A stretch of 38,371 nt of DNA from NCBI RefSeq assembly GCF_030683065.1, contig NZ_JAUXMX010000010.1:1-38371 (forward strand), read 5' to 3'. The notes below the pieces were generated by a model. The model was not told the DNA's origin and made no database searches. It was given only the letters and a program-made list of their open reading frames with translations. The translations under genes and the position numbers were made by a program. The stretch is from Pseudomonas sp. GTDB taxonomy: Bacteria; Pseudomonadota; Gammaproteobacteria; Pseudomonadales; Pseudomonadaceae. Positions within the stretch are counted from its first letter, which is position 1; each line of letters opens with the position of its first letter. This document shows, piece after piece, positions 14,885 to 24,625 of this stretch.

Positions 14885-17473
14885 ATGTCGCCAACAGCAG
14901 CGCTGTCCCGTCAACCGACCATCGGCGTCGCCAATGCGAGTGCCACACGAAGGGCGCTGCTGCTTATCTCAGCCTTGTTGCTTGTGTTGTTTGTCGTGGC
15001 CAGTTTCGCGCTGGTACAGATTGCCCTGCAGCAGAACAGTCGGGCTAGCGAGCAAGGTTTTTTCTATGTGGAAAAAGCCGTGGAGGCTCGGCAGAAGTCG
15101 ATCCTGACGGCGATCTCCGACTATGCCTTTTGGGGTGATGCTTACCAGCATCTGCATGCCACGGTCGATCTTGACTGGGCCTATACGCGGCAGAATCTAG
15201 GCCCCAGCCTGTTCGATGATTTCGTCTTCGAAGGCGTGTTTGTCGTCGCACCCAACGGCTCCACCTCCTATGCGGTGGTCGACGGCAAGCTCGTTGACAC
15301 CTCGGTGCAGCAATGGCTCGGTCACGACATAACTGCGCTGCTCGCTCAGGCGCGCGAGCAGGCCGAGGATGAAGAACCGCTCACAGGCTTTATGCAAATA
15401 GCCGGTCAACCGGCGCTGGTTGCTGCTGCAGGCTTTACCTCCGGCGGTGACCCGCAGGTAGTCGGCGTGCCGGGCCCGACCTCAGTTTTGCTCTTCGTTG
15501 ACCTGCTCGGACCAAACAAGTTGCAGGCGCTTGGAGAGGATTTCGGTATCGATCAGCTGCATGTGGCTAACGCCTCCGCTGATCTGCCTGGGGAGCCCCC
15601 ATTGCGTTTGGCTACCATCAACGGCGAGCCGCTGCTGTTGGCTTGGCAGCCAGCCCGGCCCGGCGATCAGTTGCTGTACTTGATTCTGCCGCTGCTGACC
15701 CTGGCTGGGAGCATTGTGGCGCTGGTCACCTGGTTGACCCTGCGCCGGGTTATGGCTTCCGCGCGTGAGATGCAAGTCAGCTACGCCTCCCTGTATGCCA
15801 GTCAGCGAGCCCTGGCGACCAGTGAAGCGCGCTTTCGCGATGTGGCCGAAGCTGCCTCGGACTGGATTTGGGAAGTCGATGCCGAGTTGCGTCTGACCTA
15901 TTTGTCCACGCGTTTTCAGGCGGTGACCGGGCATGCCGAGAGCGACTGGCTGGGGCGTCCGATCGATGAGTTCATCGAGTGCCCCGGTGGTCTGTCCACC
16001 TGGCTGAGCAAGCGCAAGACCCGGGCGGCCAATGGCACCCGGCAATGTCATTACCGCGCCCAGGACGGTCGTCTGCGTACCTGTCGACTCGCCATGCGCA
16101 CTGTTGCGGATTCGCAGGTTAGCTGCGGTTACCGCGGAACTGTCAGTGACATTACCGAAGAAGTTGAGGCGCGGGCGCGTATCGAACACCTGTCGCTGCA
16201 TGATGCGCTGACCGGTTTGCCGAACCGCAACCGCATGCAGGAATTTCTCGACGGTAAGCTCAAGGCCCGGCCGACCACGGACAAGCCGCTGCTGATGCTG
16301 AGCCTCGATCTCGACCGGTTCAAGCAGGTCAACGACTCTTTCGGCCACGAGGTGGGCGATCAGGTACTCAACGAGGTTTCCCGGCGCTTGCGTCTGTGCC
16401 TGCGCGATGGCGATCTGGTCGCCCGCATGGGCGGTGACGAGTTCATCCTTATCGTCAGTGGCATATCCGCTCAGGAGGAAGTAGAGCGCCTGTGCGAGCG
16501 TTTGATTGCCAGCATCGAACAGCCATTCGAGATCGACAACCACAGTATCTTTATTGGCACTAGCATTGGCGTAGCCATGGCGCCCGTCGATGCCTGCGTG
16601 GCCGAAGAGTTGCTTCGCTACGCGGATATCGCCTTGTACGAGGCCAAGGGGGCCGGGCGCAATACCTGGCGCTTTTATGCCAGCGATATGAACGAGCGGG
16701 CTGTCGAGCGCCGTCAGCTAGAAAGTGATCTGCGCCACGCGTTGAAAAACGACGAACTGCGCCTGCTCCTGCAGCCGCGATACAGCGTCAGCAGCAAGCG
16801 CATGGTCGCGGCTGAAGCGCTGGTTCGCTGGGAGCATCCGCAACGCGGCCTGCTGGCCCCGGATACTTTTATTTCAATTGCTGAGACCACCGGCTTGATC
16901 GTGCCCCTGAGTTCCTGGGTGCTGCATACCGCGTGCACGGAAGCCATGAGTTGGGACGAGGAATTGATTGTTTCGGTCAACCTGTCGCCGGTGGAGTTCC
17001 AACGCGGGCACTTGGTTGAACGGGTACAAAGTGTGCTCGATGCAACCGGCTTGCCGGCGTCCAGGCTGGAATTGGAACTCACCGAGAGCGTCCTGCTGGA
17101 GGATGCCGAAGGTGCGCTGGTGATCATGCAGGCGCTCAAGGATTTAGGCGTCAGGCTGGCCATGGATGACTTTGGTACGGGCTATTCTTCCCTCGGCTAT
17201 CTGCGCACATTCCCTTTCGATGGGCTGAAGATCGATCGCAGTTTTGTGTCCGACCTGGACGGTTGCGAGAGCAGCGAGGCAATCATCAAAGCGATTATTG
17301 GTCTTGGTCGAGCGCTCTCCCTGACGGTGACGGCTGAAGGCGTGGAGTCGCAGGAGCAACTCGATATTCTGCAGCGCCACGAGTGTGAAGAGGCCCAGGG
17401 CTACTTCCTCGATCGGCCGATGCAGCCGGCCCTGTTACGCAGTGCGCTGGAGCGTCTGGAGCAAGGTGTATGA
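14885..17473 (+). CDS. Membrane sensor CHASE4-like/PAS/GGDEF/EAL protein
   Basis: An 862-aa inner-membrane c-di-GMP enzyme. TM1 lies at about residues 24-46 (LLLISALLLVLFVVASFAL) and TM2 at about 262-284. The periplasmic region between them has the FW.DAY and N.GPSLFDDF pattern of CHASE4 sensor domains. A PAS domain follows at about 315-425 (RFRDVAEAASDWIWEVD). The GGDEF domain (about 435-600) has an intact RMGGDEF at 516-520 and DLDRFKQVNDSFGH. The EAL domain (about 610-855) has EAL at 644-646, SVNLSPVEF, ELELTES, AMDDFGTGYSS, LKIDRSF and TAEGVES. Both catalytic motifs are complete, so the protein could make or degrade c-di-GMP depending on its signal. The ligand is unknown. Confidence 0.92.
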   Translation: MSPTAALSRQPTIGVANASATRRALLLISALLLVLFVVASFALVQIALQQNSRASEQGFFYVEKAVEARQKSILTAISDYAFWGDAYQHLHATVDLDWAYTRQNLGPSLFDDFVFEGVFVVAPNGSTSYAVVDGKLVDTSVQQWLGHDITALLAQAREQAEDEEPLTGFMQIAGQPALVAAAGFTSGGDPQVVGVPGPTSVLLFVDLLGPNKLQALGEDFGIDQLHVANASADLPGEPPLRLATINGEPLLLAWQPARPGDQLLYLILPLLTLAGSIVALVTWLTLRRVMASAREMQVSYASLYASQRALATSEARFRDVAEAASDWIWEVDAELRLTYLSTRFQAVTGHAESDWLGRPIDEFIECPGGLSTWLSKRKTRAANGTRQCHYRAQDGRLRTCRLAMRTVADSQVSCGYRGTVSDITEEVEARARIEHLSLHDALTGLPNRNRMQEFLDGKLKARPTTDKPLLMLSLDLDRFKQVNDSFGHEVGDQVLNEVSRRLRLCLRDGDLVARMGGDEFILIVSGISAQEEVERLCERLIASIEQPFEIDNHSIFIGTSIGVAMAPVDACVAEELLRYADIALYEAKGAGRNTWRFYASDMNERAVERRQLESDLRHALKNDELRLLLQPRYSVSSKRMVAAEALVRWEHPQRGLLAPDTFISIAETTGLIVPLSSWVLHTACTEAMSWDEELIVSVNLSPVEFQRGHLVERVQSVLDATGLPASRLELELTESVLLEDAEGALVIMQALKDLGVRLAMDDFGTGYSSLGYLRTFPFDGLKIDRSFVSDLDGCESSEAIIKAIIGLGRALSLTVTAEGVESQEQLDILQRHECEEAQGYFLDRPMQPALLRSALERLEQGV

Positions 17474-17804
17474 GCTGGGCTGTCAGGCGGCCCGGTTGTC
17501 GCCGAGCCTGGTAGCCTCCCGGTTGGTCCCCAGGAGGGTCTGCCACGTCTTCGACACCGCGCTGTTGCGCAGCAAACTGTGTAGGAGCCTGGGGGACGCC
17601 TAGTCCTTGCTGCGGTTCGGCGCTCCGACGATGCTTTTGATCTGCAAAGATCGCCAGCAAGCTGGCTCCTACAGAAAACGCCATAACTCATAACATCAAT
17701 GACATGCGGGTTGGCCTTGAGGCCGGATTGCGTCGCCTGGATAAGCCCGGGCTATGGGGTTGCACCAATTCGCGAGAGGCGGGCCTTCTTGTGAAGCGCC
17801 CCGG
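17474..17804. repeat. REP-type palindromic repeats
   Basis: The gap between two convergent genes holds Pseudomonas-style REP sequences. GTAGGAGCC (17581-17589) and its inverted copy GGCTCCTAC (17664-17672) form a facing pair. The second overlaps the palindrome GCCAGC-AA-GCTGGC (17653-17666). Paired REPs of this kind are common between convergent genes in pseudomonads. No gene is seen. Confidence 0.7.
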
Positions 17805-20288
17805 CTAAACCGCCTCCGGCACATCCTCGCTGCTGTCCAGCGCCACCTGGCGAATGGACAGGCGAATCTCCGCCGGCAGTACGCGCTTGGCTGCGCCTTC
17901 AGAGAGCTCGCCGAGCAGCGGGTGATGGCTGAGCTTGCCTGCCGCATCACGGTGCAGCACGCCCTGGTCGAGCAGGGTCTGGATGAAGTGGCGGAACAGG
18001 CTCTTGTCGAAAAATTCCGGGGCATTGAGGCCGTGGAGGATCGATAGGCGCTGGGCCATCACGGTACACAGGTCTTCCAGTTCTTCGGCGCTGATCGCAT
18101 GTTGGCCGGCGTTGAGCAGCAGCGCAGTGGCCATGTAGAAGCGTTGCAGGGTCTGGGCGATGGTGCGCGAAAGCAGGGTTAGCAGGACGAAGTGGCGCGA
18201 ACTGGGCACCGGGCGTACATAGACGCCAGCCTCGAAGGTGAGCAGGCCCTGCTCGACGAAGGCATCCAGCCATTGGTCGACCACCGCATCCAGTTGCTCC
18301 AGGTCCCAGCGGATGAACAGTTCGGCCTGCAGGTAGGGATAAAGCGCACGGGTATAACGCAGGATCTGTTCGCGACTCATCCGCGCGCTGCTCTGAAAGA
18401 AGCTGGTCAGCAGAGCAGGCAGGGCGAAAATATGCAGCACATTGTTGCGGTAGTAGGTCATCAGGACGGCGTTGTGTTCGTCCAGATAGAGAATCTTGCC
18501 CAGTGCATCGCGCTGTTCTGCAAGCAGGTCCATGCCCTGCACGTATTCGATCAGCGCCTGGCCATCGCCCTCCGGCAGGGTGGTGTGCGGCGAGTAGGGC
18601 ACGCGGCGCAGCAGCGCCAGGTAGAGGTCGAGCACCCGCGCCAAGGCGCGTTCGTCGAGGGCCAGCTTGCTGGTGGAGAGCAGCGCCAGCGCCACCAGAT
18701 TCACCGGGTTGATCGCTGCCGCTTCGTTGAGGTGCCGGGCCACACGCTCGCTGAGCTGGTTGGTCACCTCATTCAGCCAGGTCGGGCGGTACTGCGTGCC
18801 GTAATCCTGGGCGCGCCAGCCAGGTTGCTGCTGATCGAGGAATTCGGCCAGCTTGATCGGCTCGCCGAAGTTGACCCAGACCTGGCCAAAACGCTGCTTG
18901 AGCGCACCTATGACTTTGAAGATGTCGAAAATCGACTCCTTTTTCTTGCTTGCCCCGCGCAACTCGCCGAGGTAGGTACGGCCTTCGAGTACTCGCTCAT
19001 AGCCGACATACACCGGCACGAACACTACCGGCAGGCGGTGGCTGCGCAGGAAGCTGCGCAGGGTGATGGCGAGCATGCCGGTCTTCGGCTGCAGCATGCG
19101 CCCGGTCCGCGAGCGCCCGCCTTCGACGAAATACTCAACCGGGAAGCCTTTGCTGAATAAGGTGTGCAGGTATTCGTTGAATACGGCGGTGTACAACGGA
19201 TTGCCCTTGAAGGTGCGGCGCATGAAGAAGGCGCCGCCCCGGCGGAGCAGGCCACCGATCAGCGGCATGTTGAGGTTGATCCCGGCAGCGATATGCGGTG
19301 GGGTCAGGCCGTTGCGAAACAGCAGGTAAGACAGCAGCAGGTAGTCGATATGGCTGCGGTGGCAGGGCACGTAAACCACCTCGTGGCCCTGGGCAACCTC
19401 CTGCACGCCCTCGATATGGTTGACCTTGATGCCGTCGTAGATCTTGTTCCAGAACCAGCTGAGCACCAGTTCGAGAAAACGGATCACCGTGTAGGTGTAA
19501 TCCGAAGCGATTTCATTGCCATAGCGCAGGGCCATGGCTTCGGCTTTGTGCAGCGTGATGTGTTCGCGCTCGGCTTCTTCGATGATCGCCTGGCGCACCT
19601 GCGGGCCATGCACCAGGCCCTTGACCAGGTTGCGCCGGTGCGAGACGTCCGGGCCAATGACCGCGGCCTTCTGGTTGCGAAAGTGCACCCGCAGGATGCG
19701 CTGGACCATGCGCAAGGTACGTTCGTGGCCCTTGTTCTGCTCGACCAGCTCGCGCATGTGAATCGGCGTGGAGAACTGCACGCGGGTCTTGCGCCCCAGA
19801 ATCAGGATGCTGGCCAGTCGGCGCAGGCGCCCGGTGACTGCCCAGCTATCGGCGAACAGCAGCTTCCAGGCGCTGGTTTCCCGATCCGGCGACTGGCCCC
19901 AGAACACGCTGACCGGAACGATCTGTGCGTCGTCCACGGCATGCTGGCTAAGGGCGCTGACCAGGCGTTGCAGGGTCGGCGAGATGCCGCGCTTGTCCTG
20001 GCGACCCAGCCAGTCCGGTTCCAGCGTTAAATAGAAGAACGCTGCCGGCTCCAGCAATTCGCCGACTGCCACCGGCAATACCGGGCGCGGCAAGCCAGCC
20101 TTGCGACACTCGGTATCGACCACCGCCAGATCACTCCAGGATGGCAGTTGCAGCACATAGAACACCGGCTTGCTGCGGTCGAGTTTGAGGGTGAAGGCCG
20201 ATTGGTTGATGGTTTCCGAGCGCACCCAGAGGTACAGCAGGCGGCGCAGGGTACCGAACACGAGGCGGTGAAGCGGGGAGCGGGTCAT
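17805..20288 (-). CDS. plsB: Glycerol-3-phosphate 1-O-acyltransferase PlsB
   Basis: An 827-aa inner-membrane enzyme that acylates sn-glycerol 3-phosphate at position 1, the first step of phospholipid synthesis. The acyltransferase core holds the HX4D motif in [13 protein letters not shown] (block I), GAFFMRRTF (block II), [11 protein letters not shown] (block III) and [11 protein letters not shown] (block IV). The N-terminal [17 protein letters not shown] and the long C-terminal helical region match PlsB of pseudomonads. I chose the ATG at 20288 (MTRSPLHRL); a longer frame upstream would run into a dispersed repeat and lacks conservation. The only enzyme-size anomaly is none: length is normal. 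The gene is flanked by REP DNA on one side and two long repeats on the other. Confidence 0.95.
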   Translation of the reverse strand: MTRSPLHRLVFGTLRRLLYLWVRSETINQSAFTLKLDRSKPVFYVLQLPSWSDLAVVDTECRKAGLPRPVLPVAVGELLEPAAFFYLTLEPDWLGRQDKRGISPTLQRLVSALSQHAVDDAQIVPVSVFWGQSPDRETSAWKLLFADSWAVTGRLRRLASILILGRKTRVQFSTPIHMRELVEQNKGHERTLRMVQRILRVHFRNQKAAVIGPDVSHRRNLVKGLVHGPQVRQAIIEEAEREHITLHKAEAMALRYGNEIASDYTYTVIRFLELVLSWFWNKIYDGIKVNHIEGVQEVAQGHEVVYVPCHRSHIDYLLLSYLLFRNGLTPPHIAAGINLNMPLIGGLLRRGGAFFMRRTFKGNPLYTAVFNEYLHTLFSKGFPVEYFVEGGRSRTGRMLQPKTGMLAITLRSFLRSHRLPVVFVPVYVGYERVLEGRTYLGELRGASKKKESIFDIFKVIGALKQRFGQVWVNFGEPIKLAEFLDQQQPGWRAQDYGTQYRPTWLNEVTNQLSERVARHLNEAAAINPVNLVALALLSTSKLALDERALARVLDLYLALLRRVPYSPHTTLPEGDGQALIEYVQGMDLLAEQRDALGKILYLDEHNAVLMTYYRNNVLHIFALPALLTSFFQSSARMSREQILRYTRALYPYLQAELFIRWDLEQLDAVVDQWLDAFVEQGLLTFEAGVYVRPVPSSRHFVLLTLLSRTIAQTLQRFYMATALLLNAGQHAISAEELEDLCTVMAQRLSILHGLNAPEFFDKSLFRHFIQTLLDQGVLHRDAAGKLSHHPLLGELSEGAAKRVLPAEIRLSIRQVALDSSEDVPEAV

Positions 20289-20443
20289 ACAGAGTCTGCT
20301 GGCTGTGCAAACGAGCGATTGCTCGGGGCGGTTAGTGTGCCGGATCGGCGGGCTGCCGGCAAAATCTTGTAACTGCTTGATTCTTTGAGCGTAGGCCGGG
20401 TTAGCGGCGGGGCATATGCTCGAGTAAAACCCACGTTTAAGTT

Positions 20444-20675
20444 CGTAGGATGGGTTGAGCGCAGCGATACCCATCAGCGATTCATGCCCGCGGGCTAATC
20501 CAGCGCGCAGGCAAAGTTGCACCGTGAGCAGGTCGGGTTAGCGGTGCAGGCCGCTGGATCATAGGCCGTTGCGTCATTAGGGCGCTGCGTCAGCAGGCCC
20601 AGCGCCATGATGGGTTACGCCGCGCCTGAAAGGCTGTCCTGCCAGGAATCGCCTGGGCGGCTAACCCATCCTACG
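20444..20675 (+). repeat. Long intergenic repeat, copy 1 (232 bp)
   Basis: The unit begins CGTAGGATGGGTT (20444-20456) and ends with its exact inverse AACCCATCCTACG (20663-20675), so it has 13-bp terminal inverted repeats. The left end contains a hairpin GATGGGT / ACCCATC (20449-20455, 20469-20475) around the 13-nt loop TGAGCGCAGCGAT. It carries no transposase and is MITE-like in structure. Confidence 0.75.
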
Positions 20676-20711
20676 GGCAGGGACAGTTCGTAGGACGCGG
20701 GCCGCGCCGTT

Positions 20712-20944
20712 CGTAGGATGGGTTGAGCGCAGCGATACCCATCAGCGATTTATGCTCGCGGGCTAATCCAGCGCGCAGGCAAAGTTGCACCGTGAGCAGG
20801 TCGGGTTAGCGGTGCAGGCCGCCGGATCATAGGCCGTTGCGTCATTCGGGCGCTGCGTCAGCAGGCACGCCGCCATGCTGGGTTACGGCGCATCAAGCAT
20901 GGCGCGGTGGTCACTATGCTCACCCACGCCTAACCCGGCCTACG
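20712..20944 (+). repeat. Long intergenic repeat, copy 2 (233 bp)
   Basis: A direct, nearly identical copy of the preceding unit over its first ~175 bp, starting CGTAGGATGGGTT at 20712. The right end differs (TAACCCGGCCTACG, 20931-20944), so the terminal inverted repeat is imperfect. The interior after about 20885 is unrelated to copy 1. The two units lie head to tail, 36 bp apart, between plsB and the ABC operon. Confidence 0.75.
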
Positions 20945-21105
20945 TGGTTGGCATGCCCGGCAACCAAGGGCTGGCAGGGCAACCTCCCCAGTGTCCTGGC
21001 TTGCATTGACCATGGCCGACTCCTTATAGTCCGCCGGCACTTAAACACCCGGCCTGCGCCTGTAGGGGTAGCGAGCTGGGCCTGTTACCGCAATGGTGAA
21101 AGGTC

Positions 21106-22029
21106 ATGATTGAAATAACAAACCTAACCAAGCGTTTTGCGCAGCACACCGTAGTGGACGACCTGTCCTTCAGCGTCGCGCAGGGGGAAGTGTTGGGGTT
21201 CCTCGGGCCGAACGGTGCCGGCAAGTCCACCACCATGAAAATGCTCACCGGTTTTCTTGCGCCAACCTCCGGCACGGCGAGCATTCTTGGTTTCGATATC
21301 CAGAAAGACACCCTCAAGGTTCAGCGCCAGATCGGCTACTTGCCGGAAGGTGCGCCCTGTTATGGCGACATGACGGTGCGCGGTTTCCTCGAGTTCATCG
21401 CCGAGGTGCGCGGTTTCAAGGGTGCGGCTAAACGTGAGCGGGTGGCCAAGGCTGTCAGCCAGGTTGAACTGGAACAGGTGCTGGAACAGTCGATCGAGAC
21501 CCTTTCCAAGGGCTTCAAGCGCCGCGTCGGCCTGGCACAGGCCATCGTGCATGACCCCAAGGTGCTGATCCTCGACGAGCCCACCGATGGCCTCGACCCG
21601 AACCAGAAGCACCAGGTGCGTAAGCTGATCCAGAGCCTGGCCCACGACAAGATCGTGATCATCTCCACCCATATTCTCGAAGAAGTGTCTGCCGTGTGTA
21701 CCCGTGCGGTGGTAATCGCCAACGGCAAACTGCTCGCCGATGGTACGCCGCTGGAGCTGGAAAGCCGCTCGCGCTATCACCAAGCGGTAACCCTGGTGGC
21801 CGCAGAGCCGCTGGATAAAGCGGCGCTGGCAGCATTGCCGGGCGTCATCGGGGTGGAAGAGAACGCGCGCGAGCACAGCCTGAGTGTGCTGGCCAAGCCG
21901 GGCGAGGTGATCTTCCCGCAGGTCAATGCACTGATCGTGCAGCGCGGCTGGCGGGTTAAAGAATTGAATGTCGAGCGCGGTCGGCTGGACGAAGTGTTCC
22001 GCAGCCTGACCCGTGGGGAGGTGCTATGA
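21106..22029 (+). CDS. ABC transporter ATPase, GldA-like
   Basis: A 307-aa cytoplasmic ATPase. The Walker A motif is GPNGAGKST (about residue 35), the Q-loop lies near IGYLPEGAPCY, the signature is LSKGFKRRVGLAQA, Walker B is VLILDEPTDGLDP and the H-loop is ISTHILEEV. A C-terminal extension (about 225-307) is typical of the GldA/NatA-type subfamily. It overlaps the permease gene by 4 nt (ATGA), so the pair is translationally coupled. The family name comes from Bacteroidetes gliding motility. Pseudomonads do not glide that way, so the substrate here is unknown; export or membrane/envelope remodelling is a reasonable guess. Confidence 0.88.
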   Translation: MIEITNLTKRFAQHTVVDDLSFSVAQGEVLGFLGPNGAGKSTTMKMLTGFLAPTSGTASILGFDIQKDTLKVQRQIGYLPEGAPCYGDMTVRGFLEFIAEVRGFKGAAKRERVAKAVSQVELEQVLEQSIETLSKGFKRRVGLAQAIVHDPKVLILDEPTDGLDPNQKHQVRKLIQSLAHDKIVIISTHILEEVSAVCTRAVVIANGKLLADGTPLELESRSRYHQAVTLVAAEPLDKAALAALPGVIGVEENAREHSLSVLAKPGEVIFPQVNALIVQRGWRVKELNVERGRLDEVFRSLTRGEVL

Positions 22030-22760
22030 GACAGTTACCGGTACTGTTCAAGCGCGAGCTGGCGAGCTACTTCAGCACGCCGCTGGCCTATGTGTTTATC
22101 GTGATTTTCCTGGTGCTGTCCGGGGTGTTCACCTTCTATATGGGCGGTTTCTTCGAGAGTGGTCAGGCCAATCTGGCGCCGTTCTTCGGCTTTCATCCCT
22201 GGTTGTACCTGTTTCTGGTGCCGGCGATTGCCATGCGCCTGTGGGCTGAGGAGCGCAAATCCGGCACCATCGAACTGCTGATGACCTTGCCGATCACCCG
22301 CTTCGAGGCGGTCACCGGCAAGTTCCTCGCTGCCTGGGCCTTCGCCGGCTTGGCGTTGCTGCTGACCTTCCCGATGATCATCACCGTCAACTACCTGGGC
22401 GAGCCGGACAACGGCGCCATCGTCACCGGCTACATCGGCAGTTGGCTGCTGGCCGGCGCCTACCTGGCCATTGGCTCGTGCATGTCGGCGCTGGCGAAGA
22501 ATCAGGTGATTGCCTTTATCCTCGCGGTCAGCGTGTGCTTCCTGTTCATCGTCAGTGGTTTTCCCATGGTGCTCGACGGCTTCAGTGGCTGGGCGCCGCA
22601 ATGGCTGATTGATGCAGTGGCTTCGCTGAGTTTCCTGACCCGTTTCGATGCCATCAGCAAAGGCGTGATCGATCTGCGCGACCTGCTGTATTTCCTCACC
22701 CTGATCGCCGCCTGGTTGGCTGCGACAGCGGTGGTCATCGATCTTAAGAAAGCCGACTGA
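22026..22760 (+). CDS. ABC-2 type permease, GldF-like
   Basis: A 244-aa integral membrane permease with about six transmembrane segments: AYVFIVIFLVLSGVFTFYM (about 20-38), a pair around 55-75, LAAWAFAGLALLLTFPMII, WLLAGAYLAIGSCMSAL, IAFILAVSVCFLFIVSG and a final YFLTLIAAWLAATAVVI. The cytoplasmic loop LWAEERKSGTIELLMTLPI is the characteristic ABC-2 coupling element. It is the membrane partner of the preceding ATPase (overlap 4 nt) and is followed after 8 bp by the GldG-like gene. Confidence 0.88.
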   Translation: MRQLPVLFKRELASYFSTPLAYVFIVIFLVLSGVFTFYMGGFFESGQANLAPFFGFHPWLYLFLVPAIAMRLWAEERKSGTIELLMTLPITRFEAVTGKFLAAWAFAGLALLLTFPMIITVNYLGEPDNGAIVTGYIGSWLLAGAYLAIGSCMSALAKNQVIAFILAVSVCFLFIVSGFPMVLDGFSGWAPQWLIDAVASLSFLTRFDAISKGVIDLRDLLYFLTLIAAWLAATAVVIDLKKAD

Positions 22761-22768
22761 GGGTGCCC

Positions 22769-24604
22769 ATGAAAAAGCTGATGGTTTCCGGCGCTGGGCT
22801 CGTCTTCATCGCCCTGGCGTTTCTCGCCTTCAACCTGTTTTCCAGTCTGAGCCTGACCGGTGCACGACTGGACCTGACCGAACAGAAGCTCTACACCATC
22901 TCCGCAGGCACTCGGCAGATTCTTGCCGATCTAGACGAGCCGGTAGAGCTGAACTTCTTCTACTCCGACACTGCCTCCAAGAACCTGCCGGCGCTGCGCA
23001 CCTATGCCAAGCGCGTTGAGGAAATGCTCAAGGCCTACCAGCGCGAGGCGGACGGCAAGCTCAAGCTGAAGATCATCGACCCGGCGCCGTTCTCCGCGGA
23101 GGAGGACCAAGCGGCCGAGTTCGGCCTGCAGGCCATTCCCCTGCAGCAGGGCGGCGATTCGCTGTACTTCGGCCTGGCCGGCAAGAATGCCGAGGGCACG
23201 ACCCAGGTGATCCCGTTCTTTGCCCTGGACCAGGAGGAGTTTCTTGAGTACGAACTCAGCCGCCTGGTACAGAGCCTGGCCAAGCCCGAACGGCCAGTGG
23301 TCGGCGTGCTGTCCGGGCTGCAGATCAATGGTGGTTTCGACATGGCCTCCCGCCAGCCGACGCCGCCGTGGATGCTGATGGAGGAAGTCCGCCAGCTGTT
23401 CCAGATCGAGAGCCTCAAGGCCGACGTTGATCTGATCCCCGAACATGTCTCGGTGCTGCTGCTGGTGCACCCCAAGCAGTTGCCGGAACAGACCCTCTAC
23501 GCCATCGACCAGTTCGTGCTGCGCGGCGGCAAGTTGCTGGCCTTTGTCGACCCGTTCAGCGAAGCCGATACCCAGGCCGAGATGCCCGGCGAGAGGGTCA
23601 TCGACAAGTCCTCCGACCTGCCTGAACTGTTCAAGGCCTGGGGCCTGCGCATGGTGCCGGACCAGGTCCTCGGCGATGGCTCCTACGCCATGTCCGTGAG
23701 CATGGGTCAGGATCGCCGGCCGGTGCGGCATGCGGCCTGGCTGAGCCTGCCGAAGAACGCCCTGGATCAGGACGACATCAGCACCGCCGCGCTGGAAACC
23801 ATCACCGTGGCCACCGCCGGCATACTTGAACCGCTGGAGGGCGCCAAGACTCGTTTCATCCCGCTGATCCAGAGTTCGCAGTACGCCATGCCCTTCGACG
23901 TGAAGCGTTTCGGCATGCTGCAGAACCCCGAAGAGCTGATCCGCGAGCTGGAGCCGACCGGCGAGCGTTACACCCTTGCTGCACGCCTCGACGGCCCGGC
24001 GCTATCGGCCTATCCAGACGGCATCGAAGGGCGCAAGGACGGGCTCAAACAGACGGACAACATCAACGTCATCGTCGTCGCTGATACCGACATGCTCACC
24101 GACCGCATGTGGGTGCAGGTGCAGGATTTCTTCGGCCAGCGCATTCCGCAGCCTTGGGCAGACAACGCCGGTTTCGCGATCAACGCCCTGGACAACCTGA
24201 CCGGCTCCGAGGCGCTGATCAGCGTGCGCTCGCGCGGACGCTTTACCCGTCCGTTCGAAGTGGTCGAGTCGATCCAGCGCGAGGCCGAGGTACGTTTTCG
24301 CGAGAAGGAGCAAGTGCTGCAGGCGCAACTGGCAGACACCGAGCAAAAGCTCGCTGCGCTGCAGAGCAGTGACGACCCGAGCCAGGTGCTGGAGTTGACC
24401 TCCGAGCAGCAGGCTGCGCTGCAGCAGTTTCTTCAGGAAAAGCTGAAAATCCGCAAGGAACTGCGCGAGGTGCGCTACCAGTTGAACGCCGATATCGAGG
24501 CGCTGGGTCGCACCCTGAAGTTCGTCAATATTGCCCTGGTGCCCTTGCTGCTGACCCTTGGCGTGCTGGCGCTGTGGCTATGGCGGCGGCGCAAGCACGG
24601 CTGA
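22769..24604 (+). CDS. GldG-like periplasmic/membrane subunit of the ABC operon
   Basis: A 611-aa protein of the GldG / intraflagellar-transport-like ABC-auxiliary family. TM1 is at about 8-28 (GAGLVFIALAFLAFNLFSSL), followed by the family opening LTGARLDLTEQKLYTIS. A long extracytoplasmic region follows (FFYSDTASKNLPALRTYAKRVEEML, GVLSGLQINGGFDM, LLLVHPKQLPEQTLYAIDQF). A Gln-rich coiled coil lies at about 510-575, then TM2 (IALVPLLLTLGVLALWLWR) at the C-terminus. I chose the ATG at 22769 because GAGGG lies 5-6 nt before it; a GTG two codons upstream overlaps that site. It is the third gene of the operon. How it serves the transporter is unknown. Confidence 0.85.
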   Translation: MKKLMVSGAGLVFIALAFLAFNLFSSLSLTGARLDLTEQKLYTISAGTRQILADLDEPVELNFFYSDTASKNLPALRTYAKRVEEMLKAYQREADGKLKLKIIDPAPFSAEEDQAAEFGLQAIPLQQGGDSLYFGLAGKNAEGTTQVIPFFALDQEEFLEYELSRLVQSLAKPERPVVGVLSGLQINGGFDMASRQPTPPWMLMEEVRQLFQIESLKADVDLIPEHVSVLLLVHPKQLPEQTLYAIDQFVLRGGKLLAFVDPFSEADTQAEMPGERVIDKSSDLPELFKAWGLRMVPDQVLGDGSYAMSVSMGQDRRPVRHAAWLSLPKNALDQDDISTAALETITVATAGILEPLEGAKTRFIPLIQSSQYAMPFDVKRFGMLQNPEELIRELEPTGERYTLAARLDGPALSAYPDGIEGRKDGLKQTDNINVIVVADTDMLTDRMWVQVQDFFGQRIPQPWADNAGFAINALDNLTGSEALISVRSRGRFTRPFEVVESIQREAEVRFREKEQVLQAQLADTEQKLAALQSSDDPSQVLELTSEQQAALQQFLQEKLKIRKELREVRYQLNADIEALGRTLKFVNIALVPLLLTLGVLALWLWRRRKHG

Positions 24605-24625
24605 CCGGGCAAAGGCCCGCCGGGA

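Noticed and set aside
15482..16543. A 353-aa minus-strand frame within the CHASE4/PAS/GGDEF/EAL gene
   Set aside because: Antisense shadow; the plus frame carries complete GGDEF and EAL motifs.
20289..20522. N-terminal extension of PlsB by 78 residues
   Set aside because: The extension reads through a dispersed repeat and has no recognisable sequence; the ATG at 20288 begins the conserved protein.
20444..20944. CRISPR array
   Set aside because: There are only two long units with terminal inverted repeats; no short regularly spaced repeats and no cas genes.
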